A DNA stretch of 64,000 nt, taken from Acidipila rosea (GTDB lineage: Bacteria; Acidobacteriota; Terriglobia; Terriglobales; Acidobacteriaceae). This document shows, piece after piece, positions 15,916 through 24,568 of the stretch. Below the pieces are notes generated by a model. The model was not told where the DNA came from, searched no databases, and worked only from the letters and a program-made list of their open reading frames with translations. The position numbers and the translations under genes are program-made. The stretch spans positions 620,001 to 684,000 of the forward strand of contig NZ_SMGK01000001.1 of NCBI RefSeq assembly GCF_004339725.1. Direction: 5' to 3'. Every line of letters begins with the position of its first letter. Position 1 is the stretch's first letter.

Positions 15916-17040
15916 ATGAAGCAGCCTTCCTTCACCATCGGTATCGAAGAGGAATATCAGACCGTCGATCCGGTTACCCGTGATCTCCGCTCTCACATTG
16001 CCACTGAAATGCTCGCCCAGGGCAAGCTTCGCCTTGAGGAACGGGTCAAGGCGGAGATGCACCAGTCCGTCGTCGAGGTCGGCACTCGTATCTGCAGGAC
16101 GGTCAAGGAGGCTCGCCTGGATCTCTTCGATCTGCGGCGGCAGATGATCTACCTTGCCCGAGAACACAACTTGCTGCTGGTGGCCGGCGCCACCCACCCT
16201 TTTGCCGACTGGCGTACCCAGGAGATCCACCCCGATCCGCGTTATGCGCAGGTGGTGGAAGACCTCCAGCTGGTAGCCCGGGCCAATCTTATCTTTGGCC
16301 TGCACGTCCATGTCGGGGTTGAAGATCGCGAGACCGCTATCCGGCTCATGAACTCCATGCGCTACTTTTTGCCGCATATTCTCGCTCTTTCAACCAACTC
16401 GCCCTTCTGGCGCGGTATGAAAACCGGTCTCAAGAGTTATCGCGCGAAGGTCTTCGACAAGTTTCCCCGTACCAACATTCCAGACAGCTTTTCAAGCTAT
16501 GCCGAATTCGAAGGGTTTGTGAATCTCCTCATCAAGACGAAGTGCCTCGACAACGGCAAGCGCATCTGGTGGGATATCCGGCCGCACCCCTTCTTTAATA
16601 CGGTCGAGGTTCGCATCTGCGATCTGCCCATGCGCGCAGAGGAGACGCTGGCCATCGCCGCCCTCATTCAGGCCACGGCGGCCAAGCTCTTTCGTCTTCA
16701 TGAGCGCAACCAGGACTTCCGTCAGTACTCCCGGGCCCTCATCATGGAAAACAAGTGGCGCGCCGTCCGATATGGCCTCGACGGCAAGCTGATCGACTTT
16801 GGCAAAGAGACCGAGGTCGATGAGCGGGAGCTCATCCTCGAATATCTGGAACTTGTGGAGGAGGTGGTCGACGAACTCGACTGCCGGGACGAAATCAATT
16901 ACATCCGCACCATCCTGGAAATGGGCACCGGCGCAGACCGGCAGCTCCGCAAGTTTGAAGAAACAGGCGACCTCCGCGCAGTCGTTGACTACATGGCCGA
17001 GGAGACCCAAATAGGTCTCTTCCAGCCGTCAAGCCTCTGA
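15916..17040 (+). CDS. YbdK-type carboxylate-amine ligase (GCS2 family)
   Basis: A 374-residue member of the glutamate-cysteine ligase family 2, which joins a carboxylate to an amine using ATP. It opens with FTIGIEEEYQTVDP, the family's ATP/glutamate-binding start, and has LIFGLHVHVGVED and the block WWDIRPHPFFNTVEVRICDLP, both diagnostic. Length matches YbdK. E. coli YbdK has only weak gamma-glutamylcysteine synthetase activity, so the true substrate is uncertain. An AGAGGTGAT site lies just upstream of the ATG. It may follow the diguanylate cyclase in one transcript (65-base gap). Confidence 0.92.
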   Translation: MKQPSFTIGIEEEYQTVDPVTRDLRSHIATEMLAQGKLRLEERVKAEMHQSVVEVGTRICRTVKEARLDLFDLRRQMIYLAREHNLLLVAGATHPFADWRTQEIHPDPRYAQVVEDLQLVARANLIFGLHVHVGVEDRETAIRLMNSMRYFLPHILALSTNSPFWRGMKTGLKSYRAKVFDKFPRTNIPDSFSSYAEFEGFVNLLIKTKCLDNGKRIWWDIRPHPFFNTVEVRICDLPMRAEETLAIAALIQATAAKLFRLHERNQDFRQYSRALIMENKWRAVRYGLDGKLIDFGKETEVDERELILEYLELVEEVVDELDCRDEINYIRTILEMGTGADRQLRKFEETGDLRAVVDYMAEETQIGLFQPSSL

Positions 17041-17263
17041 CCACTGGAGCTGATCGGTATTGTGGTGGCGACGGTCGGTCTCGTCTCCGCCGAAGTGCCT
17101 GCCCAACGAACGATATAGGCCGAGCCGGTAGTTCTATTACGGGATGAATAAGTCGTTAACAGTGCCCGATTCGGGAGGTCGCAACTGTAGTCATTTCAGC
17201 GACGGTTGCGGCCATGCTCTCAGTTGCGTATATTCGGGGCAAGTTCCCCAACAGGAGAGGTAG

Positions 17264-17629
17264 ATGGCGGCAGGAGAAGGTACGACAGCAAGCATCGGAA
17301 AATCAGTACAGATACGCGGTGAAGTGAAGGGTAGCGAAGACCTTTTGATTGACGGTTTGGTCGAAGGCACAATCACACTCACAGAGAGCAGATTGACCGT
17401 TGGTGCAACTGCCAAGGTGCAGGCAAATGTTTCGGCCCGGGACGTTATTATCCTCGGCCACCTGCAGGGTAATGTGGATGCGACCGGTCGCGTTGAACTG
17501 CGTTCGGGCGCTCAGCTCACAGGCGACATCCGTGCCTCGAGGCTCTCAATCGAAGAGAATGCCGGATTTTCTGGCAAAGTTGATCTCATCCAGTCAGCAA
17601 CGGCGCAGGCCGCGGCGGCCAAGCGTTAA
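17264..17629 (+). CDS. Bactofilin (polymer-forming cytoskeletal protein)
   Basis: A 121-residue bactofilin, a protein that self-assembles into filaments through a beta-helical core and organises cell-envelope enzymes. The core runs from about residue 9 to 110 as regular short beta repeats: IRGEVKGSEDLLIDGLVEG, then VQANVSARDVIILGHLQGNV and LTGDIRASRLSIEENAGFSGKV. Short flexible tails flank it, and the C-terminus is Ala-rich. GGAG precedes the ATG by six bases. A methyltransferase gene begins 15 bases downstream on the same strand, so the two are probably co-transcribed. The intervening 220 bases upstream hold no gene. Confidence 0.93.
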   Translation: MAAGEGTTASIGKSVQIRGEVKGSEDLLIDGLVEGTITLTESRLTVGATAKVQANVSARDVIILGHLQGNVDATGRVELRSGAQLTGDIRASRLSIEENAGFSGKVDLIQSATAQAAAAKR

Positions 17630-17644
17630 GGAAAGTCCAGAAAC

Positions 17645-18283
17645 GTGTTGCGCAGTTTTTTCCAAAAGGGACAAGGGGAGGGCCGTCACTCAGGTCCGCG
17701 GGTACCGCGGCACTCGAGTGGATGGTCCACCCTGCTTAAACATCTGAAGACCGAGTCAGCTTTGAAGGTGCTCGACATCGGACCTACATCTTCAACCAAC
17801 ATTAACTTCCTTACCGGCATGGGTCACGGCGTCTGGATGGCAGACGTTGTAGATGAGTCAAGCCGCAAGGAATGGGAGCTTCCTCCTGTAGAGGAGGGCG
17901 GCCAGCCAGGCTTCAATACGGACACGTTCTTTGAGCAGAATCTGAATTTCAGCGGTCGCGAGTTCGATGTAGTAATGCTATGGACCACCCTCGACTACAT
18001 TCCAGATGCTTTGACCGCGCCGCTGATCGACCGGCTGCACAAGAGTCTCAAACCGGGGGGCAAGGTACTCGCTCTGTTTCACAGCAAGTCTGTCGGGCCG
18101 GATACGGCGTTCTGCCGCTACCATCTGACGCCGACCGACGCTATTGAGGCTCAGGAAAGCGGCACTTATCCCATTCGGCGGGTTTACACCAATCGAAACA
18201 TCGAAAAACTCTTCGCCGCGTACAGCAATTACCGCTTTTTCCTGGCGAAGGATAACGTCTACGAAGTCATCATCACGCGCTGA
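17645..18283 (+). CDS. Class I SAM-dependent methyltransferase-like protein
   Basis: A 212-residue Rossmann-type protein. Motif I is the divergent LKVLDIGPTSSTNINFL near residue 42, and motif IV is REFDVVMLWTTLDYI near 105, followed by LKPGGKVLALFHSK, a normal post-motif segment. It probably uses S-adenosylmethionine, but motif I lacks the usual GxGxG, so catalysis is not certain. The N-terminus is basic and low in structure (FFQKGQGEGRHSGPRV). Start is GTG at 17645. It follows the bactofilin gene by 15 bases, and its 3' end overlaps the convergent radical SAM gene by 25 bases. Substrate unknown. Confidence 0.78.
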   Translation: MLRSFFQKGQGEGRHSGPRVPRHSSGWSTLLKHLKTESALKVLDIGPTSSTNINFLTGMGHGVWMADVVDESSRKEWELPPVEEGGQPGFNTDTFFEQNLNFSGREFDVVMLWTTLDYIPDALTAPLIDRLHKSLKPGGKVLALFHSKSVGPDTAFCRYHLTPTDAIEAQESGTYPIRRVYTNRNIEKLFAAYSNYRFFLAKDNVYEVIITR

Positions 18284-19356
18284 AATGAGCTAACGCTCCT
18301 GGCTGGCCGCTTGGCGGGTTCAGGCCAGAGCAGTTGCTGGGCTCGCTGCACCGGGGTAGCTGGAAGTGGCCTTCGAGTCAACAGGGCATCGCCGGAACGC
18401 TCGCGTAGCCCGTGCTTCTTCGTCACCGAGCGCACCAGCTGATTCATACGCTCCTGGTACGTGGCTGAGACGAAGGCATCATCCGCATAGCGGGCTTGAT
18501 AGCTGGCCTCCAAGGCAGGGAAGTATTGGCGGATAAATGCGAGAAAGGTCTCGCGTGAGCAGGCCTTCAGAAAGAGCGGCTGCGCGCAGAAGAAGCTCGC
18601 GTCAGCCCGCTTCGCAAGCATCGCCATCTCGTCGAGCGCAGCTAATGTGTCTGTAATGCCCGGCAAGAGCGGAGAACACAGGATTCCCGCCTGCAATCCT
18701 GCGCGGCGAAGCTCTCGGACAGCGCGGAAGCGAAGATCCGGCCGTGGCGCTCTGGGCTCTAGCGTGCGGGCGAGGCTCGTGTCGGGAGTGGTAATCGTCA
18801 GGTGCAGCACAAGTTGATTGTGCTCTGCAATTTCGGTCAGCAGATCGATGTCGCGAAGGATGAGCGCCGACTTGGTCACAATGCCAAGGCGCAGCCCTCG
18901 CTGCCGAGCAAATACCTCAAGAATGCTCCGAGTCACCTTCGCCGTACGCTCCACGGGCTGGTAGGGGTCGGTAGCCGTGCCCAGCGCAATTTCATCCCCC
19001 TCCCTCACCTGCCTCAGCTCCTGTTGGAGCAGCCATGCGGCGTTCTGCTTGATAAAAATGCGCCGCTCGAACATCCTTGGGTCACGCAATTCCATAAATT
19101 CGTGGGTATAGCGAGCGTAGCAATAGCGGCAGGCAAACTCACATCCACGATAAGGATTGATGCTCCACCCGAAGGAGAGTCTCCGCTTGGAAACGCTCCG
19201 ATTCAGGATAGACTTCACCTCAAAGGAGCGGAACTCGACCAGGTGACCTGCGCCGGCGTTACCAGCAGAGTCAGCCAGGCGACCAATTCCGGTGAGTCGG
19301 TTTTCGGTGCTTGCGTCTTCAGGCCACAGTGCAATATTCGCTTTTTGTTCGCTCAT
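18259..19356 (-). CDS. Radical SAM protein of the SPL/Rv2578c-like family
   Basis: A 365-residue radical SAM protein. The cluster motif CEFACRYCYAR (CxxxCxxC) near residue 74 binds the 4Fe-4S cluster. INPYRGCEFACRYCYARYTHEF is the signature of the spore-photoproduct-lyase-like group, seen in Rv2578c and PA0069 relatives, and it continues with IALGTATDPYQPVE and LRLGIVTKSALILRD. No true spore photoproduct lyase function should be assumed, because these non-sporeforming relatives have unknown substrates. Its 3' end overlaps the methyltransferase gene by 25 bases. The P450 gene ends 31 bases upstream on the same strand, so they may share a transcript. Confidence 0.88.
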   Translation of the reverse strand: MSEQKANIALWPEDASTENRLTGIGRLADSAGNAGAGHLVEFRSFEVKSILNRSVSKRRLSFGWSINPYRGCEFACRYCYARYTHEFMELRDPRMFERRIFIKQNAAWLLQQELRQVREGDEIALGTATDPYQPVERTAKVTRSILEVFARQRGLRLGIVTKSALILRDIDLLTEIAEHNQLVLHLTITTPDTSLARTLEPRAPRPDLRFRAVRELRRAGLQAGILCSPLLPGITDTLAALDEMAMLAKRADASFFCAQPLFLKACSRETFLAFIRQYFPALEASYQARYADDAFVSATYQERMNQLVRSVTKKHGLRERSGDALLTRRPLPATPVQRAQQLLWPEPAKRPARSVSSFQRVMMTS

Positions 19357-19387
19357 GGCGAAAGAGTATGCCCGGCCATACTTCGTG

Positions 19388-20767
19388 TCAAGTACGTTTC
19401 TCGATCAGAAGGGGAAGCCCGTGCTTGGGTCGCAACGTAATCATCGGGGATACCGCCAGGTCGCTGGCTGAGTCTTTGGGTAGGGTCAGCCGCCACTGCC
19501 GCACAATCGTCGCAAGCGTAAGCGCACCCTCCATCCAGGCAAGGCCTTCGCCGATGCACTGGCGGCTGCCCGCTCCAAAGGGAAAGTAGGCGAACCTGGG
19601 CCGGCCAGCTTTTCCGGCATCGGAGAATCGCTGAGGATCAAAAATCTCCGGAGCCTTGTAAAAGCGTGGATCTCGATGGACAGCTATCTGTGGAGCCAGC
19701 AGCAGTGATCCTTCGGATATGCGAAATCCGCGATACTCATAGCTCACCGCAGCAGTGCGTGCCGTTACCCAGACCGGCGGATAGAGACGCATTGTCTCAG
19801 CAAAAATCATCTGTGCTAAAGGTAATCGTCCATAGTCTGCCGCGCAGGCAGGGCGATCGCCCATTACGGCAGCACACTCGGCATGTAGCTGCTCCTGTAT
19901 CTCAGGATGCTTGGCCAGAAGCCACAGCGCAAAGCTCAATCCATTTGCGGTGGTTTCATGGCCGGCCAGCAGAACCGTCAGGCATTCATCGCGTACCTGT
20001 CTGTCGCTCATCTGTCCGGAATTTTCTTCCGTGTCCACTGACGCCAGCAGCATGGAGAGCAGATCGCCACGATCGCCAGGTTCCCTGCGTCTTTCTGCAA
20101 TGATTCCGTAGATCAGGCGATCAAGCTCGATGCGAGCTCTACGGATACGCTGCATGGGACCGATCGGCAGCCGCTCGATAAGTTGGGAAAACGGTAGAAA
20201 TACCAGGGGCAGGAAACCCATGAAGGCATCTACCGCAGATTCGATCCTGTGCACATCGCTCTCCACGTCTGCATCGAAGAGACATTTTCCAACAATTCGC
20301 AGAGCAAGCAGTAGCATCTCGTCGTGGAGATCCACTACTTCTCCGCTCTTCCACTTGTCGGTCATTTGGGTAGCGAATCTTGCAATGACGTCACCATAAG
20401 CAGAGATACGATCGCGATGAAAAGCAGGCTGTGAGAGTCTTCTTTGACGCATGTGGAGAGGCTCTTCACTCGTCAGCAGTCCTTCTCCCAACACAAATTT
20501 GGCGCGTTGCATCACGATGCCACGATGATGGTAGGGTGCATCACGCAAAAGCAGTTCCTGAATCAACTCCGGATGGTTAAATTGAAACGCGTCGCGCCCT
20601 GCCGCTCGATAGTGGACCAGATCGCCATACTCGCGGGCGTTTGCCTGCATAAACGCGGCAGCATTCATGCGGAAAATTTTGCCGGAGAGAACTCTGGATA
20701 AAAAAGGGGGGCCGGAAGGGAAGCCTGAACTATCGACGGTTTGGATGAATACGGCTGTATCGGCCAT
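19388..20767 (-). CDS. Cytochrome P450 monooxygenase (first of two)
   Basis: A 459-residue soluble P450, inserting oxygen into an organic substrate with electrons from a redox partner not present here. Motifs: the I-helix oxygen-activation segment LLAGHETTANGLSF near residue 265, ExxR in FAETMRLYPPVW near 320, and the heme-binding loop [14 protein letters not shown] near 400 with the ligand cysteine. It resembles the P450 at 57515-58927, with the same FAYFPFG(A/G)GSRQCIGE region and shared surrounding text, so they are paralogues. The overall pattern is like CYP110-type fatty-acid or terpene oxidases, but substrate is unknown. The radical SAM gene lies downstream. Confidence 0.93.
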   Translation of the reverse strand: MADTAVFIQTVDSSGFPSGPPFLSRVLSGKIFRMNAAAFMQANAREYGDLVHYRAAGRDAFQFNHPELIQELLLRDAPYHHRGIVMQRAKFVLGEGLLTSEEPLHMRQRRLSQPAFHRDRISAYGDVIARFATQMTDKWKSGEVVDLHDEMLLLALRIVGKCLFDADVESDVHRIESAVDAFMGFLPLVFLPFSQLIERLPIGPMQRIRRARIELDRLIYGIIAERRREPGDRGDLLSMLLASVDTEENSGQMSDRQVRDECLTVLLAGHETTANGLSFALWLLAKHPEIQEQLHAECAAVMGDRPACAADYGRLPLAQMIFAETMRLYPPVWVTARTAAVSYEYRGFRISEGSLLLAPQIAVHRDPRFYKAPEIFDPQRFSDAGKAGRPRFAYFPFGAGSRQCIGEGLAWMEGALTLATIVRQWRLTLPKDSASDLAVSPMITLRPKHGLPLLIEKRT

Positions 20768-20876
20768 GCACTAATCTTACGGGCCCTCGCCTGCCGGACG
20801 TTTTGATTAGATGGAACTAGGAAAGATGCATCCTAACTTTTAAGAGAAAATTACTCAGTGAAAGGCTCGAATAACT

Positions 20877-21584
20877 ATGACTAATTTAAAAGGTACCCGC
20901 CTAACCTGGTTAGGACATTCAACGGTACTTATTAAGACGCCAAAGACTGCAATCCTCATTGATCCCTTTATTGAGCAAAACAGCAAATACCCAAAATCCT
21001 ATCGGTTGCCGGAGAAACTCGATCTCATATTACTTACGCACGGCCATCAGGACCACATTGCAGATGCCGTTCCCGTAGCGAAAAAGTCGGGCGCGAATGT
21101 GGTTGCCATGTTTGAACTTGCCGGCTGGGTGCAGTCGAAAGGCGTGGAAAACGTAATTCCCATGAATTTGGGAGGAAGCATTCATCATAAAGATGTAACC
21201 ATAACCATGGTTGAGGCAAAGCACAGTTCTGGTATCCAGGATGGAGATGGTTTCATCTATGGCGGAACACCCGCTGGCTACATCATTACCGTAGCTGAGG
21301 GTCCGGTACTCTACCACGCTGGGGACACAGCACTATTTTCAGATATGAAGTTGTTTGGAGAGCTCTATCAGCCGGAGTTAGGCATGCTGCCTATTGGAGA
21401 CCACTTCACGATGGGTCCAGTACATGCCGCGATGGCGGCAAAGCTACTTGGAATTAGGACCGTCCTGCCACTTCACTTCGGAACTTTTCCTCAGTTAACG
21501 GGAACGCCTTCAGAACTTGCAAAGCATTTAGACGGATCAGGAATAGAAGTGCTGGAATTAGGGGCTGGGACGGAATATGCATAA
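20877..21584 (+). CDS. UPF0173-type metal-dependent hydrolase (metallo-beta-lactamase fold)
   Basis: A 235-residue hydrolase of the UPF0173 group. LTHGHQDHIAD near residue 55 is the HxHxDH zinc-binding motif. Further ligands are the histidine in EAKHSSG, aspartate in YHAGDTALFSD, and histidine in PLHFGTFP near the end. The beginning LTWLGHSTVLIKT is typical of the group. Substrate is unknown. The gene is visibly AT-richer than its neighbours (codon choice such as ATT, AAA, GGA), which may indicate transfer or simply different selection. It ends at a strong hairpin terminator. Confidence 0.92.
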   Translation: MTNLKGTRLTWLGHSTVLIKTPKTAILIDPFIEQNSKYPKSYRLPEKLDLILLTHGHQDHIADAVPVAKKSGANVVAMFELAGWVQSKGVENVIPMNLGGSIHHKDVTITMVEAKHSSGIQDGDGFIYGGTPAGYIITVAEGPVLYHAGDTALFSDMKLFGELYQPELGMLPIGDHFTMGPVHAAMAAKLLGIRTVLPLHFGTFPQLTGTPSELAKHLDGSGIEVLELGAGTEYA

Positions 21585-21588
21585 GGTA

Positions 21589-21611
21589 GGTGCCGACTCG
21601 AAGTCGGCACC
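21589..21611. terminator. Perfect 10-bp hairpin between converging genes
   Basis: GGTGCCGACT, loop CGA, then AGTCGGCACC form a perfect hairpin between the stop codons of two convergent genes (21584 and 21620). It is symmetric in both directions, so it could end transcription from both sides. No T-run follows, so it may act with Rho or as an mRNA end-protecting stem. Confidence 0.6.
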
Positions 21612-21619
21612 CGCAGATC

Positions 21620-21886
21620 TTATTTAGAGGACTTCGTAGAGCCTTGACCTTTGCGCTCTGCCCAACGCTTTTTCATCGCTTCAGCAATCTTTCGCCGCCC
21701 CTCGGCGGAGAGCTTGCGGCTACCTCGGCGCGCAGGTGCAGCAGCAAGTACCTTCGCAGTCGATGCGGCTACTGACTTTTTCCTACCGCGCTTCTTGGGC
21801 GCATTCTCACCGGCTAGCAAGGTGCGGGCCTGCTGCAGGCGTGTTATCTCGTTGTCCAATTCCGCAATAATACGGCTAACTTCCAC
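21620..21886 (-). CDS. Small basic protein with an AT-hook-like segment
   Basis: An 88-residue basic protein. The N-terminal 25 residues (EVSRIIAELDNEITRLQQAR) form a likely amphipathic, leucine-rich coiled coil. An AT-hook-like KKRGRKKS follows, then an Ala-rich linker and the block RKLSAEGRRKIAEAMKKRW, a pattern common in small nucleoid or DNA-associated proteins of acidobacteria. Function is not known; DNA binding is inference. Start is GTG with GGAGG four bases upstream, a strong site. A perfect hairpin lies just past its stop. Confidence 0.72.
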   Translation of the reverse strand: MEVSRIIAELDNEITRLQQARTLLAGENAPKKRGRKKSVAASTAKVLAAAPARRGSRKLSAEGRRKIAEAMKKRWAERKGQGSTKSSK

Positions 21887-22070
21887 GGTTCCTCCGTTGG
21901 CAGACCCGGTATGCAGAGCCTGGCTTGTTGAGTAAGTAGACTGGGATTCCGATTGTCTTGCCTACCTCTCGAAGATACGCATTTAGATGCAGATTTACAA
22001 ACAATTAGATCGAAAATTATCCACTCAACAGTAACTATCCAAAGGGCATACGGTGATGTAGCTAGTAGAA

Positions 22071-24443
22071 CTATTCGTGATTGTTCGACTCGCCCGCATC
22101 TGCAGAAGGTTTAGGAGCGCGTATGGAATAGTCTGGTTTTCCTGGAGCAGTAGTTGTCGTAGGTAGCTGTAGATCCTTCTTACTGTCATCGCCGGTGTAG
22201 CGGCGGAGTCCTTTAAGTATTTCCTGTTTATCCCGCGCATACTCAGTGGCAAGTCGCGTCAATGCATAAGTCACAATGTCACTATGGTGCAGAGATTGCA
22301 TCTCTGGGTCACGACGAAAATTTAGCCAGAGCCGATGCACAAGCTGTACGTCATCCGCCTGCAGGCTGGGCGCATGCGGGCCGATATGAAACGCCTGAGC
22401 CTCTCCATTAGGAAGTACTACATAAAAGGTTAACTGCCGCTTAGGTTCGGGAAGGTTTTCCCATGCCTGGCCGACATGGTACGCCTGTTCCTGTGCAGAC
22501 ATCTTGGTGGATAGACCTGAGACCAGGGCGGAGACTTCAAGAGTATTTGCAGTCTGTACTAGCGCAGCGAAGACATCTCCCGCTGGAACCACGAGCAGGG
22601 AGATGTGTTTGCCGAAGCTCTCCGCAACGGATACCGCTTTGGTGAAGAGCATCTGTTCATGCTCACTGAAGGGTTGTTCGTCCAGTATCTCCGGGCCGCC
22701 CGCGCCCATTATGCGTGCAGTCAATACGACGACATCCTGTTCATCCGTATTTGTCCGCGCCAGCGCCCACTTGAGAGCGAAAGGATTATTTGCATCCCGC
22801 ATCGTCACCAGTACAGCGCCAGGATTAATCTCCAACGCATCCCGCGTAATGCTCTCAGGATGTTCAAGTTGGAAATGCTCCTTCATTTGCTGCTCGGACA
22901 ATTTATGCCGGCTTTTATTCCTATGCTCGGAGTACGTGAAAATGGCAAAGAATGCCCCCGCGAAAGCAATGCCACTCTCTGTTGCAACGCTCTTTGTAAA
23001 GATGTTTACGATCGCAGTAGTCAGCAGAACAAGAAATACGCAGAACAGCCCGACCGGAAATTCCGTTTTGCCGATCCGGATGTTGATGGGTACTTTCCAG
23101 CCGCGTTCACCTTTATATTTCCACCGCAGCACAAGCATCGCGAGGGAGTTGAAGGTGAAGCTCCAGATAACTCCGAAGGCATAGGCCTCGCCAAGCACGA
23201 TCACATTACCGTGGCTCACAATAATAGTGAACAGCTGCAACGCTGTAACGAGATTGATGATGCGGTAGCTGGTTCCGAACTTGGTGTGTGGCTTACGGAA
23301 CCAGTCGGTCAGTACGCCATCCTCCGCCACCCTCATCAACACGCCTGTTGACCCGATAATCGAGGTGTTCACGGCTCCGGAGAGGATCAGAAATCCGACT
23401 ATAACAACGAACACCCGGAAGATGATGCGCAGGGTGGCGGGCCCGACCATATACATTGCCAACCCGGCAATCAGATTATCCCTATACACCGGAATGCGGA
23501 CCGAATCGGGGATGATCATCACGGCGAGCAGAGAGACGATCCCGGTGAAAATAAAGCTGTAGATGGCAATTACGATTGCTGCGCGTTTCAGATTCTTTAG
23601 TTTGGGGTGCTCGATCTCTCGATTGACCTGCGCCAGGGTCTCCTCGCCGCTCATCGCCAGGATGGAATGGCCGAAGGCCATAATGATGCCGAAAAGTCCA
23701 AGCGCTCCCGCCAGCTTGGTGCCACCCAGGAAGCCAAGCGCATCATGTGAGAAGTGCAGATTGGAAGGAGTGGGCAGCGGTGGAAGATGTGCTCCTAAAT
23801 GAAAAGCACTGAAGATGCCCCAGCCGAGCAAAAGGACAACCATCACGGTTGTAATTTTCATTACGTCAAGGGCTTTGTCCGTGGACTCTTCGATACCCTT
23901 GGTGTTCTGCCACCAGTAGTAGATGGTGACGATCGCGCAGAACACAGCTGAAGTTTCATCTACCGGCAACTGCCGGGCGCTGTGCGCTGTGGCCAGCAGT
24001 GCCACAGGCAACCAGCCATGCGCGGCGCCGACATTCATCAGTTCGTTGAGCAGCCCGGTAATGTACTGGCCGGCTGACACCCCTGAGATCGGGCCCGTGA
24101 GAATGTAGTCGAACATGAGCGCGGAAACGCTCAGCTTGGCGAAAGTCCCGCCCAGCGCTTCTTTGACCACACGGTAAACACCGCCACGGGTAAACATCGA
24201 GCAGCTCTCGACGTAAACCGCACGCACCGCGAAGGAAAACAGCATGACGCCGAGGATGAACCAGGGTGCAGCTTTGCCGACTGCCTCCTCCGCGATGCCG
24301 CCTGCGTAAAAGGCTGAAGAGCCGAGGTCGTTGAGCACGACGGCTGCCGCTCGCCAGAAGGATATGAAGGTGAGCATCACTGAGGACGCGACGACCAGGC
24401 GAACTCGGTTGGAGGGAGCGGTAAAGGTTTGTCCTGCAGGCAT
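22071..24443 (-). CDS. APC-family amino acid permease with C-terminal cytosolic Usp-like region
   Basis: A 790-residue membrane transporter. About the first 500 residues hold roughly 12-13 hydrophobic segments in the amino acid-polyamine-organocation pattern, including GGVYRVVKEALGG near the second span and ILAMSGEETLAQVNREIEHPK, an APC signature. From about residue 540 to 690 a soluble region (GAVLVTMRDANNPFALKWAL, and ISLLVVPAGDVFAALVQTAN) resembles a universal-stress-protein fold, as in some large APC permeases. A charged, Pro/Thr-rich tail ends the protein. The substrate is not evident. The gene is single, with 185 bases of noncoding sequence downstream towards the small basic protein. 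Confidence 0.88.
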   Translation of the reverse strand: MPAGQTFTAPSNRVRLVVASSVMLTFISFWRAAAVVLNDLGSSAFYAGGIAEEAVGKAAPWFILGVMLFSFAVRAVYVESCSMFTRGGVYRVVKEALGGTFAKLSVSALMFDYILTGPISGVSAGQYITGLLNELMNVGAAHGWLPVALLATAHSARQLPVDETSAVFCAIVTIYYWWQNTKGIEESTDKALDVMKITTVMVVLLLGWGIFSAFHLGAHLPPLPTPSNLHFSHDALGFLGGTKLAGALGLFGIIMAFGHSILAMSGEETLAQVNREIEHPKLKNLKRAAIVIAIYSFIFTGIVSLLAVMIIPDSVRIPVYRDNLIAGLAMYMVGPATLRIIFRVFVVIVGFLILSGAVNTSIIGSTGVLMRVAEDGVLTDWFRKPHTKFGTSYRIINLVTALQLFTIIVSHGNVIVLGEAYAFGVIWSFTFNSLAMLVLRWKYKGERGWKVPINIRIGKTEFPVGLFCVFLVLLTTAIVNIFTKSVATESGIAFAGAFFAIFTYSEHRNKSRHKLSEQQMKEHFQLEHPESITRDALEINPGAVLVTMRDANNPFALKWALARTNTDEQDVVVLTARIMGAGGPEILDEQPFSEHEQMLFTKAVSVAESFGKHISLLVVPAGDVFAALVQTANTLEVSALVSGLSTKMSAQEQAYHVGQAWENLPEPKRQLTFYVVLPNGEAQAFHIGPHAPSLQADDVQLVHRLWLNFRRDPEMQSLHHSDIVTYALTRLATEYARDKQEILKGLRRYTGDDSKKDLQLPTTTTAPGKPDYSIRAPKPSADAGESNNHE

Positions 24444-24568
24444 GGATTATGGGTTTTCCAGACGGTACGCGAGCCTTTCCAGACAGGCTGGCTTCGTCGT
24501 AACGCTCAGCGCTGAGTTTATGTCTGCGCAGTCACAGCGTCAATCATATGTTGCGGGTTCGCATGGAT

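Noticed and set aside
17041-17263. Riboswitch or small RNA in the 220-base gap before the bactofilin gene
   Set aside because: Only short imperfect stems (CGCAAC/GTTGCG, GGGG/CCCC) are visible, and no known RNA pattern is recognised.
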